NCBI RefSeq assembly: GCF_022352215.1
Contig: NZ_JAKRWF010000003.1
Coordinates: forward strand, 415,854 to 479,853
Direction of reading: 5' to 3'
Origin: Flavihumibacter cheonanensis
GTDB lineage: Bacteria > Bacteroidota > Bacteroidia > Chitinophagales > Chitinophagaceae
Length of the DNA: 64,000 bases
Position 1 is the first letter of the stretch. The number at the start of each line of letters is the position of its first letter. The notes beneath the pieces are model-generated. The model was not told where the DNA came from, searched no databases, and saw nothing but the letters and a program-made list of their open reading frames with translations. Positions 42,697 through 49,601 of the stretch are shown piece by piece. The translations under genes and the position numbers were made by a program.

Positions 42697-43185
42697 TTAT
42701 CCCTTTTTATTCCGGGTGTTTTCACGGTCTTTTTTAACCTTAGCCCAATATTTTTGATGTACTAACAACATACCGAAAGACTCACCATCTTCCTTATCCA
42801 GGTGTTTGTGATGCATCTTGTGAGCCCAGCGAATGGCGCGGATATAAATATTATTACTGCGGGTGAAAAACTTAAAGCGTTGGTGAATGATGATTTCATG
42901 CACCATAAAGTAAGCGAACCCATACAGCATGATACCAAAGCCGATGGCCTGTATCCACCACATGGATGGATCCAATGTTCCCCAAAGGATCATACCTATA
43001 CTGGGAACAGCGAAAATCACAAAAAACCAGTCGTTTTTCTCAAAAAAACCAGGCCCTTTTTTATGATGATCTTCATGCAGGTACCAAAGAAATCCATGCA
43101 TCACATAACGGTGGGTGAGCCAGGTAATGCCTTCCATAATCAGGAAAGTAATCAGAACGATTCCGAGATAAATTAACCAATGCAT
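42697..43185 (-). CDS. crtZ: Beta-carotene 3-hydroxylase (CrtZ type)
   Basis: 162 residues with several membrane segments and the di-iron histidine boxes of the fatty acid hydroxylase superfamily: HRYVMH (box 1), HEDHHKKG (box 2), HEIIIHQRF (box 3) and HKMHHKH (box 4). It hydroxylates the beta rings at C3, converting beta-carotene through cryptoxanthin to zeaxanthin. It overlaps the end of idi by 13 nt, so the two are translationally coupled. The presence of crtZ without a crtW ketolase in the window predicts zeaxanthin rather than astaxanthin. Confidence 0.92.
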   Translation of the reverse strand: MHWLIYLGIVLITFLIMEGITWLTHRYVMHGFLWYLHEDHHKKGPGFFEKNDWFFVIFAVPSIGMILWGTLDPSMWWIQAIGFGIMLYGFAYFMVHEIIIHQRFKFFTRSNNIYIRAIRWAHKMHHKHLDKEDGESFGMLLVHQKYWAKVKKDRENTRNKKG

Positions 43186-43712
43186 ACTTCAGATTGTTTT
43201 CTCCATTGCTGAACTTTAGGAAATGCCAGGTGAAACCAGGCTGTAAAACGTGCAGGATGGGATGCCAGAGCAGCCTCAATTTCCGCCGGTGATAAAAAGC
43301 AGTAATCGTTTACTTCAGCAGGATCGGGATGAATGGGACCATCATATTCTCCTACGAAAACATGATCGTATTCATATTCCGTTAAGCCATTGTCGAACGA
43401 GGCTTTATAGACAAATTGAAAAGCCGGCTGGATATCCGTCACGAAGCCCATTTCTTCCCTCAACCGCCTGCTGCCTGCTGCTGCTGGTTCTTCATCCGGA
43501 TAAGGATGACTACAACAGGCATTGGTCCATAATCCACCGCTATGGTATTTATTCAACGCTCTTTGCTGAAGCAACATATCTCCTGCCGCATTGTAAATAA
43601 AAACACTAAAGGCGCGATGAAGTTCAGCTTTGCGATGCGCTTCCATTTTTTCCATCGTACCCCTCGGTTCATCCTGCTCGTTAACGAGAACGAGCATATT
43701 TGTTTGCTCCAT
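43173..43712 (-). CDS. idi: Isopentenyl-diphosphate delta-isomerase, type 1
   Basis: 179 residues with a Nudix-like fold. The active-site cysteine lies in WTNACCSHP, the metal ligands in HRAFSVF and CSHPYPDEE, and the second catalytic site glutamate in YEYDHVFVG. It interconverts IPP and DMAPP in the cytoplasm, supplying both C5 units for carotenoid synthesis. It starts the idi-crtZ-crtY group. The 118 nt upstream hold heptamer repeats and a hairpin that separate it from crtB. Confidence 0.93.
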   Translation of the reverse strand: MEQTNMLVLVNEQDEPRGTMEKMEAHRKAELHRAFSVFIYNAAGDMLLQQRALNKYHSGGLWTNACCSHPYPDEEPAAAGSRRLREEMGFVTDIQPAFQFVYKASFDNGLTEYEYDHVFVGEYDGPIHPDPAEVNDYCFLSPAEIEAALASHPARFTAWFHLAFPKVQQWRKQSEVCIG

Positions 43713-43728
43713 AAAAGACTTGTTTTGT

Positions 43729-43755
43729 GTGAGACGTCAGACGTGAGACGTGAGA
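43729..43755. repeat. Heptamer tandem repeat, TGAGACG/TCAGACG family, copy 4
   Basis: About four units just upstream of idi, in the gap after crtB. Unlike copies 1-3 it is not followed by the AACCC...GGGTT hairpin; a different, REP-like hairpin lies at 43789. Confidence 0.7.
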
Positions 43756-43788
43756 CCCTCTTCCATTCTTCCCTTTTCCTTTCTTCCA

Positions 43789-43831
43789 GGAATTTTACCG
43801 GACGGGTGAATCACCCGACCGGTAAAATTCC
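43789..43831. terminator. Hairpin after crtB, REP-like core in longer stem
   Basis: 21-1-21 inverted repeat with one mismatch, arms beginning GGAATTTTACCGG. The core GACGGGTGA/TCACCCG relates it to the palindromes at 2742, 7443 and 36662. It ends at the crtB stop codon and probably terminates or attenuates the sigma-crtI-crtB transcript before idi. Confidence 0.7.
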
Positions 43832-44670
43832 TACCCTATCATTCCCAACTGATTTTTGAGGCCGGCGCGTACTACGATGGCGGCTTTCCGGTAGTTGGGC
43901 ACCCTGATTCTTTCCATCAGGATCCGCTGAGGTTTTACCTGCTTGATCCTTTTGAAGAGGGAAAGATAATATTTATAGGCCACATAGACCCCGAACCGCG
44001 CTTTTACAGGCAGTTGCATAATACCTTTATAGGCATCGTCGAAATCCTGTTGAATATCTGCTTCAATCTTCGATTTATCGCATTGCGTGAAGTTGGTAAA
44101 ATCGCATCCGGGGAAATAAATCCGGTCCAGACCATTGTAATCAGCCTTCAGATCCCGTAGAAAATTCACTTTCTGGAAAGCTGCTCCTAATGAACGTGCA
44201 GGATTTTTAAGCTGCTCGTAGAGCGACCGGTCCCCTTCGCAGAAAACATAGAGGCACATTAGTCCCACTACCTCCGCAGAACCATAGATATAATCAATAT
44301 AACCCTGATGATCATACGCTTTTTTATCCAGGTCCATTTCCATGCTTCTGAAAAACGCTTCAATCAATTCATGATCGATATTATACCGGTTGACAGTTGC
44401 CTGGAAACTGTGCAGGATTGGGTTCAGGCTGATCTTGCGTTCAATTGCCTCATAGGTTTGCTGCTTAAACTCTTTGAGCAAGGTCAGCTTATCGAACTCA
44501 TGAAAAGTATCAACAATTTCATCAGCAAAACGCACAAAACCGTAGATATTAAAAATCGGTTGTCGAAGATCGTTATGCAATAACTTAATAGCCGACGAAA
44601 ACGATGTACTGTATCGTTCGGTCGTAATTTTACTGCTCTGTTCGCAGACTAAATGAAACAAATGCATCAT
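43831..44670 (-). CDS. crtB: Phytoene synthase (CrtB type)
   Basis: 279 residues of the squalene/phytoene synthase family. The two aspartate-rich substrate sites are FVRFADEIVDTFHEFD and NFLRDLKADYNGLDR, and YIYGSAEVVGLMCLYVF lies between them. It joins two molecules of geranylgeranyl diphosphate head to head to form phytoene. It is 32 nt downstream of crtI in the same direction, and its 3' end abuts a strong hairpin. No GGPP synthase is encoded in this window, so that precursor must come from elsewhere on the chromosome. Confidence 0.93.
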   Translation of the reverse strand: MMHLFHLVCEQSSKITTERYSTSFSSAIKLLHNDLRQPIFNIYGFVRFADEIVDTFHEFDKLTLLKEFKQQTYEAIERKISLNPILHSFQATVNRYNIDHELIEAFFRSMEMDLDKKAYDHQGYIDYIYGSAEVVGLMCLYVFCEGDRSLYEQLKNPARSLGAAFQKVNFLRDLKADYNGLDRIYFPGCDFTNFTQCDKSKIEADIQQDFDDAYKGIMQLPVKARFGVYVAYKYYLSLFKRIKQVKPQRILMERIRVPNYRKAAIVVRAGLKNQLGMIG

Positions 44671-44702
44671 AAGCGTAGATCCGGCTTTTTTATATAAGTT
44701 AG

Positions 44703-46169
44703 TTAAAAATTCCGAATAACTTCCTTTGCTACCAATTCTCCACTGATCAAACTGGGTGGAACACCCGGACCAGGGACTGTTAATTGACCAGTATAATAGA
44801 GATTATTTACCTTTTTACTTCTACAAGATGGCTTTAATATCGCAGTTTGTTTAAGCGTATTAGCCAAACCATAGGCGTTTCCTTTAAACGAATGATAATC
44901 CTGTTCGAAATCACGATGTGCAAAACTTCTTTTTACAATTACTGCATCGCGAACCGGCTGACCCAATTTTTTCTCCAGCCGATCCATCAGCACATTGAAA
45001 TAATGTTCCCTTATTTCAGGGGAATCGTCCTTTAATCCTGCTGCAACCGGAATCAGTAAAAACAGGTTTTCACAACCCGGAGGTGCGGAGGCTGGATCCG
45101 TAACAGACACCGCACTCATATAAAAGAGTGGGTCAGTAGGCCAGGCGGGATCCTGGTAAATCTCTTTGGCGTGGCTTTCAAAAGGGGTATCGAAAAACAG
45201 CGTATGATGATGAATGTTAGACAGCTTACGGTTCAGTCCAACAAAATAAAGCAGGCAACTTGGTGCCATAACGCGACTATCCCAATATGAATCTGAGTAG
45301 GAACGATGACTGGCAGGCAGGAGTTGCGTTTCAATATGATGATAATCAGCCCCACCAATAACCGCATCAGCTTCGTAGCTAGTCTTATCTGTTCTAACTG
45401 CGGTTACACGTGAGCGTTGGAGACTGATTTCTTTTACTTCTTCATTAAATTTAAATTCGACGCCCTGTTCCAGTGCTAATTGGTACATGGCATTTACAAT
45501 GGAGTACATACCACCCCTGGGGTACCAGGTGCCACCCACCACATCGGCATAGTTCATGAGGCTGTATAGGGCGGGGGTGTTTTCTGCCATGGCTCCCAGG
45601 AAAATCACCGGAAATTCCATGAGCAGACGAAGTTGCGGGTCTTTGAAAAACTTGTGAACATGGGTGCGCATCGAGGTAAACACATCCAGCTTGAATACAC
45701 CGCGCATGAGGTCCCAATCGATGAATTCGGTAAGGGATTGTCCGGGTTTATGAACCAGTTTATGTATCCCTACTTTATACTTATAGGAAGCTTCATCCAT
45801 GAATTGCTGCAGGGCGTTGGCGGCACCTGGTTCAATGGATTCGAATAATTCTTTTAAGGCAGGTAATCCTGCCGGGATATCCATCTTACCGGTCGGCCAC
45901 ACCACCTGGTAGGAAGGATCCAGCCGGTCGAGTTCATAATAGTCGCTAACGGATTTGCCAAACTGGTTGAAGAAACGTTCAAAAACATCTGGCATCCAAT
46001 ACCAGGAGGGGCCCATATCAAAGGTGAAACCATCGGTTTTCCATTGTCTGGCTCTACCACCGGGCTGATCGTTTTTTTCCAGCACGGTAACTTTCCAGCC
46101 AGCTTTCGCCATAAAACTTGCTGCGGACAAGCCGGCGAAACCGGCACCGATGATGATTACATGAGGCAT
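44703..46169 (-). CDS. crtI: Phytoene desaturase (CrtI type)
   Basis: 488 residues. N-terminal FAD-binding fold VIIGAGFAGLSAASFMAKAG, then DQPGGRARQWKTDGFTFDMGPSWYWMP. The C-terminal conserved block reads LYYTGQLTVPGPGVPPSLISGELVA. It carries out the four desaturations from phytoene to lycopene, using FAD, at the membrane. It is 135 nt downstream of the ECF sigma gene, a gap filled with GTGAAAR heptamers and an A+T-rich segment, so it may use the sigma gene's promoter or one of its own. Confidence 0.93.
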   Translation of the reverse strand: MPHVIIIGAGFAGLSAASFMAKAGWKVTVLEKNDQPGGRARQWKTDGFTFDMGPSWYWMPDVFERFFNQFGKSVSDYYELDRLDPSYQVVWPTGKMDIPAGLPALKELFESIEPGAANALQQFMDEASYKYKVGIHKLVHKPGQSLTEFIDWDLMRGVFKLDVFTSMRTHVHKFFKDPQLRLLMEFPVIFLGAMAENTPALYSLMNYADVVGGTWYPRGGMYSIVNAMYQLALEQGVEFKFNEEVKEISLQRSRVTAVRTDKTSYEADAVIGGADYHHIETQLLPASHRSYSDSYWDSRVMAPSCLLYFVGLNRKLSNIHHHTLFFDTPFESHAKEIYQDPAWPTDPLFYMSAVSVTDPASAPPGCENLFLLIPVAAGLKDDSPEIREHYFNVLMDRLEKKLGQPVRDAVIVKRSFAHRDFEQDYHSFKGNAYGLANTLKQTAILKPSCRSKKVNNLYYTGQLTVPGPGVPPSLISGELVAKEVIRNF

Positions 46170-46179
46170 GGAAGAAGAA

Positions 46180-46313
46180 GTGAAAGGTGAAAAGTGAAAG
46201 GTGAAAATAACCCTTTCACACTACCCTTTCACTAAAAATTTGATTGTTAGAAATTTTAAATGATAGCTGGCCTCTAATTTTTCACTTTTCACCTTTCACT
46301 TTTCTCACCTTTC
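46180..46313. repeat. Paired GTGAAAR heptamer tracts between crtI and the sigma gene
   Basis: Tract 46180-46207 reads in direct orientation and tract 46278-46313 in reverse, with TTTCAC units also near 46214-46232, so the RNA could fold the two into a long stem. The second tract overlaps the end of the sigma gene. Between them is an A+T-rich region with AAAATTT...AAATTTT. Confidence 0.7.
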
Positions 46314-46802
46314 TATCTGCGCTTTCAACAATTTCCTTGCAAAGTGAATCCGGCTCTTGATGGTGCCCAGTGGTTCACCGAGCATATCTGCGATTTCATG
46401 GTATTTGAAACCATCAAAGTAAAGCAGGAAAGGGTTCCGGAAGATTTCCGGCAGTTTATGGATATACCCATGGATTTCCTTCATTTTCAGATTGGCTTCA
46501 GCTGCATTGGCTGTGGTCACCTGGTTGTAGTCGAGCAGAAAATCGTTGGGAGTATGATCGAATATTGTATTCTGTTTAGCTTTTCTGCGGTAATTGTTGA
46601 TGAATATATTCCGCATGATAGTATATAACCATGCTTTGATATTCGTTCCCACATTGTATTTCTCGCGGTTGGCAATTGCCCGGTACATGGTTTCCTGAAA
46701 CAGGTCCTGTGCCGCTTCATTATCCCTCGTTAACGTGATTGCGAAAGGGCGCAGAAACTCCGCATTGTCCACCAGCATCTCATTAAAATCTACGTTAGAC
46801 AT
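46305..46802 (-). CDS. ECF-type sigma factor next to crtI
   Basis: 165 residues with sigma-70 region 2 (ITLTRDNEAAQDLFQETMYRAI, KAWLYTIMRNIFINNYRR) and region 4 (LPEIFRNPFLLYFDGFKYHEIADML, GTIKSRIHFARKLL). No anti-sigma gene accompanies it. It is upstream of crtI in the same direction, downstream of the CarH-like regulator, and its own promoter contains the inverted repeat also seen before that regulator. A two-step switch is plausible: the cobalamin regulator controls the sigma gene, whose product drives carotenoid genes (inference). Confidence 0.9.
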   Translation of the reverse strand: MSNVDFNEMLVDNAEFLRPFAITLTRDNEAAQDLFQETMYRAIANREKYNVGTNIKAWLYTIMRNIFINNYRRKAKQNTIFDHTPNDFLLDYNQVTTANAAEANLKMKEIHGYIHKLPEIFRNPFLLYFDGFKYHEIADMLGEPLGTIKSRIHFARKLLKAQIER

Positions 46803-46809
46803 GGTTATG

Positions 46810-46840
46810 TGTTTAATTGTTAGGTATCCAAATTTAAACA
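46810..46840. promoter_or_regulatory. Candidate operator over the sigma-gene promoter
   Basis: Inverted repeat TGTTTAATT (46810-46818), 12 nt, AATTTAAACA (46831-46840). It is nearly the same as the repeat before the CarH-like gene at 47788-47817. It covers the -7 box and presumed start site, so a bound protein would block transcription. Confidence 0.6.
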
Positions 46841-46859
46841 GAATTCATTGTTTCACCAA
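46829..46859 (-). promoter_or_regulatory. Promoter of the sigma gene
   Basis: On the minus strand TTG (46857-46859), 20 nt, TAAATTTG (46829-46836), which fits the Bacteroidota consensus TTG...TAnnTTTG without mismatch. The expected start lies about 20 nt upstream of the ATG at 46802. Confidence 0.6.
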
Positions 46860-46888
46860 CGAAACGAGGGCCGAATTTTTGTTAAAAC

Positions 46889-47770
46889 TTATTTAATAGC
46901 GGCGATAAATTCCATCACTTCTGAAAGTGATTTTTTGAAGCGCACGCTCTCGGGAACTTTCTTTTTATATTGTTGTGCCAGCAATCCGGATACCACCATG
47001 GTATGGGCTGAACAACGCAGCTGGTAATTGTTCAGAAACCGCTCAAAATTGAAATTATTGGCAACGGAAGTGAGGTGGGTGTAGAGAAAATCGGGCTTTT
47101 TGAGATTGGCTACAAACTCCACGTCCTTCAAAGGAACATTCGCTCCCAGGTACAAAACATTGATCCCTCTTCCTTTCAACAGGTAATACATATATAAGAG
47201 ACCCACTTCATGATACTCCCCTTCGGGTAGAAACAGGAGTCCGGTTTGGCTGGACTTCACATGGGAGAAAGCCCCCTCAATGCCTACGATCAGCTTCTGA
47301 CGTATAATATTGGTTACCAGGTGTTCCTGGGCCGGATTTATGTGATTGGTCATCCAGAGAATTCCAATTTTCTCGAGGAATGGGAATATGATCTGGGTAA
47401 TGGTTTTGTCAATCGTACGAGCTCTGATATGCTCATCCAGCACCTGCTCAAAGGCCTCTAGGTTCATATCTACCATATGCTGGATCAGTTCATTAATAAG
47501 CCGCTCCTGCTGTGCCTGGATATTACCCAGGGAAACGATCCGGTCCCGGATCTCATTAGGACTCATCTTATCAATATGTGAGATTTTGTAGCCGTACTTG
47601 TTCAACAAAGCGATGTTCAGCACAGCTTTTAATTCTTCACTGGAATATTGCCGGATATTGGTTTCGGTACGATTAGGTTTTAAAAAATTGTACCGCTGTT
47701 CCCAGATCCGGATAGTGTGAGCCTTGATTCCTGATAAATTTTCAAGGTCTTTAATGGTAAACGCATTCAT
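46889..47770 (-). CDS. CarH-like MerR regulator with cobalamin-binding domain
   Basis: 293 residues. N-terminal MerR helix-turn-helix (FTIKDLENLSGIKAHTIRIWEQRYNFL), then a four-helix cap and a B12-binding Rossmann domain. The photoreceptor signature W-x9-E-H is complete (Trp 139, Glu 149, His 150), and the E-x-H motif carrying the lower axial ligand is present (Glu 185, His 187 in GEYHEVG). In characterised CarH proteins adenosylcobalamin holds a tetramer on DNA in the dark and light breaks it, releasing carotenoid genes. The Met at 47770 begins the helix-turn-helix; 18 extra residues from 47824 would lie within its own promoter region. Light response here is inferred, not shown. Confidence 0.85.
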   Translation of the reverse strand: MNAFTIKDLENLSGIKAHTIRIWEQRYNFLKPNRTETNIRQYSSEELKAVLNIALLNKYGYKISHIDKMSPNEIRDRIVSLGNIQAQQERLINELIQHMVDMNLEAFEQVLDEHIRARTIDKTITQIIFPFLEKIGILWMTNHINPAQEHLVTNIIRQKLIVGIEGAFSHVKSSQTGLLFLPEGEYHEVGLLYMYYLLKGRGINVLYLGANVPLKDVEFVANLKKPDFLYTHLTSVANNFNFERFLNNYQLRCSAHTMVVSGLLAQQYKKKVPESVRFKKSLSEVMEFIAAIK

Positions 47771-47787
47771 AACCTTGGGGTTTCCTT

Positions 47788-47817
47788 TGTTTAATTTTAA
47801 AGATAAATAATTAAACA
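47788..47817. promoter_or_regulatory. Candidate operator upstream of the CarH-like gene
   Basis: Inverted repeat TGTTTAATT (47788-47796), 12 nt, AATTAAACA (47809-47817), ending 18 nt before the start codon. The left arm is identical and the spacing equal to the repeat over the sigma promoter at 46810; suggests autoregulation. Confidence 0.6.
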
Positions 47818-47935
47818 GAAACAAACTAATAAATGTTCGGTTTTCTCAAAAAAATGTTGAAGAAATGTGCGCAACAGGTTAAACACAAATAATTCGGCAC
47901 TTCATCCTATATTCACCAAAATTTGAAAAACCGGT

Positions 47936-48568
47936 ATGAGCTTATATGTACAGTACGGATGCGGATTATCTGCACCGGAAGCCTGGACTAATTTTGATGT
48001 TTCCCCCACCCTTCGGATTCAGAAAATGCCGATAATCGGTTCCTTACTCAAAGGGCGTTTAAACACAGAGTTCCCCCCCAACGTGCTATATGGCGATATA
48101 ATTAAAGGCTTACCGGTTCTGGACAATTCCTGCGACGGACTGTATTGTTCCCATACCCTTGAACACCTGTCGCTCAATGATTTCCGGATTGCTTTGAAAA
48201 ACTCTTATAAGATTTTAAAACCTGGAGCCCTATTTCGCCTGGTAGTTCCGGATTTGGAGGTAATGGCACGCGGTTACCTCCAATCGCTTGACCAGGGTGA
48301 TACGGCTGCCAGTATCCGTTTTATCAAAAATATGATATTCGGGTTGGAGGAGCGACCCAGAGGATTAAAAGCATTCATTTCTTCCTATTGGGGTAACGCC
48401 AACCATTTATGGTTATGGGACCATACTTCCATGGCAGAAGCCTTGAAGCAGACCGGGTTTATAAATATTCGTCGATGCTCTTTCAATGACAGTGTTGATC
48501 CCATGTTTAAACTGGTGGAAAACGAAAGTAGGTTTGCCGGAGCTGTTGCGATAGAATGTAGCAAATGA
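47936..48568 (+). CDS. SAM-dependent methyltransferase-like protein
   Basis: 210 residues. The N-terminus has a glycine motif VQYGCGLSAPEAWTNFDVSP, weaker than the usual class I motif but in the right place, followed by DNSCDGLYCSHTLEHLSLND and LKPGALFRLVVPDLE, the strand 4 and strand 5 regions of class I methyltransferases. Members of this branch are typical of polysaccharide gene clusters, where they modify sugars. It is divergent from the CarH-like gene and convergent with the CpsB-type phosphatase, with only 3 nt between stop codons. Confidence 0.8.
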   Translation: MSLYVQYGCGLSAPEAWTNFDVSPTLRIQKMPIIGSLLKGRLNTEFPPNVLYGDIIKGLPVLDNSCDGLYCSHTLEHLSLNDFRIALKNSYKILKPGALFRLVVPDLEVMARGYLQSLDQGDTAASIRFIKNMIFGLEERPRGLKAFISSYWGNANHLWLWDHTSMAEALKQTGFINIRRCSFNDSVDPMFKLVENESRFAGAVAIECSK

Positions 48569-48571
48569 TTT

Positions 48572-49315
48572 CTATAGGGTAGGATTCATCAGCTTGCCTG
48601 AATCCAGCACTTTCCCAACAAGGGGCATCAGGGTGGAAGAATTACGGAGGGCTGCCAGGTGACGCTCGTGGTGCAAATCGGATCCCAGGAAGGATACCAG
48701 CTTTTTATCAACCAGCACCTGCGCTTGTTGAAGGAAGGCTTTCCCGTAATAACCGGTAAGGGAATTAAGATTAACCTGGAGAATCACCCCCATATCCAGG
48801 ATTTCATCCAGCACCGTGTTTTTTTGAAACAGGTAAGGATAGCGTTCCGGGTGTGCCAGCACCGGCTGATAACCCTGGATCTGCATATCAAACAAAACCT
48901 GTTTCCAGTCGAAAGGCAGGTTGATAAAGGAAAATTCCACCAGCACATAATTTCCCTTGAGGCATCGTAAAGCTGCTTTCTGTTGAAGCAAGCCAGAAAA
49001 ATAATCGTCGATCATGTATTCTGCGGCAGCAGCTAAGCGGGCTGAATTGCCATCGGAAACCAGGGCATCCTGCAAATGCAGACGTGCGGGTTCAATGGTG
49101 GCATCGGTATTCTTGTAGAGATCCCAGAGAATGTGCGGGGTTGTAATGAAGTTTTGTAAACCGAGTTCCTGCAAGCCTTTCAATAAACTCAAACTGGTGT
49201 CCACATCCGGCGAACCATCATCAATACCAGGCAGCAGGTGGGAATGCATATCAGTACCAATCCCGGAGAGATCGATAACAGGGAAATTCCTTTTCCTGCT
49301 GAAAATAGAAAACAT
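48572..49315 (-). CDS. CpsB/YwqE-type tyrosine-protein phosphatase (PHP domain)
   Basis: 247 residues. PHP-type metal site motifs are in order: DMHSHLLPGIDDG, ITTPH, AAEYMID, LAHPERYPYL and GSDLHHERH. These manganese-dependent enzymes dephosphorylate tyrosine residues of Wzc-type kinases and so set the length and export of capsular polysaccharide. No Wzc or Wza gene occurs in the window, so the partner is likely elsewhere, or beyond the right edge. Immediately upstream on the same strand lies a histidine-kinase remnant. Confidence 0.87.
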   Translation of the reverse strand: MFSIFSRKRNFPVIDLSGIGTDMHSHLLPGIDDGSPDVDTSLSLLKGLQELGLQNFITTPHILWDLYKNTDATIEPARLHLQDALVSDGNSARLAAAAEYMIDDYFSGLLQQKAALRCLKGNYVLVEFSFINLPFDWKQVLFDMQIQGYQPVLAHPERYPYLFQKNTVLDEILDMGVILQVNLNSLTGYYGKAFLQQAQVLVDKKLVSFLGSDLHHERHLAALRNSSTLMPLVGKVLDSGKLMNPTL

Positions 49316-49318
49316 GTA

Positions 49319-49411
49319 TCAAAGGTAAGGCAGGGTGAAGTAAAACGTAGCACCCTTTGCTGGTTCTGATTCCACCCAGGTTTTTCCACCAAGTTGTTCA
49401 ACAATCTTTTT
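49319..49411 (-). pseudogene. Histidine kinase C-terminal remnant
   Basis: 30 codons plus a stop reading [20 protein letters not shown] then [10 protein letters not shown], the G2-box end of a histidine kinase ATPase domain. An in-frame TGA lies directly before it at 49412-49414 and no kinase reading frame continues upstream. The sequence resembles the end of the large kinase that starts at 49602 on the other strand (KKHVESWGGRVWVESEPGKG), so it is a trace of a second, related kinase gene. Confidence 0.75.
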
Positions 49412-49601
49412 TCAGGATCATGCAGGGATTTGAACTTGCGTTAAACACCGATTCAAAAAAACGATCACTCACCTAAGTAGAATGTTTAGAAATAAAGTAG
49501 AATAAAGGGCTCCTGATTAAATATACGCTAATCTGCCAGTAGTATTGCCTCCCTATGCCTATATTTGGTTGAATGGTTGTTTAACCATTTGCTCTTATAC
49601 T

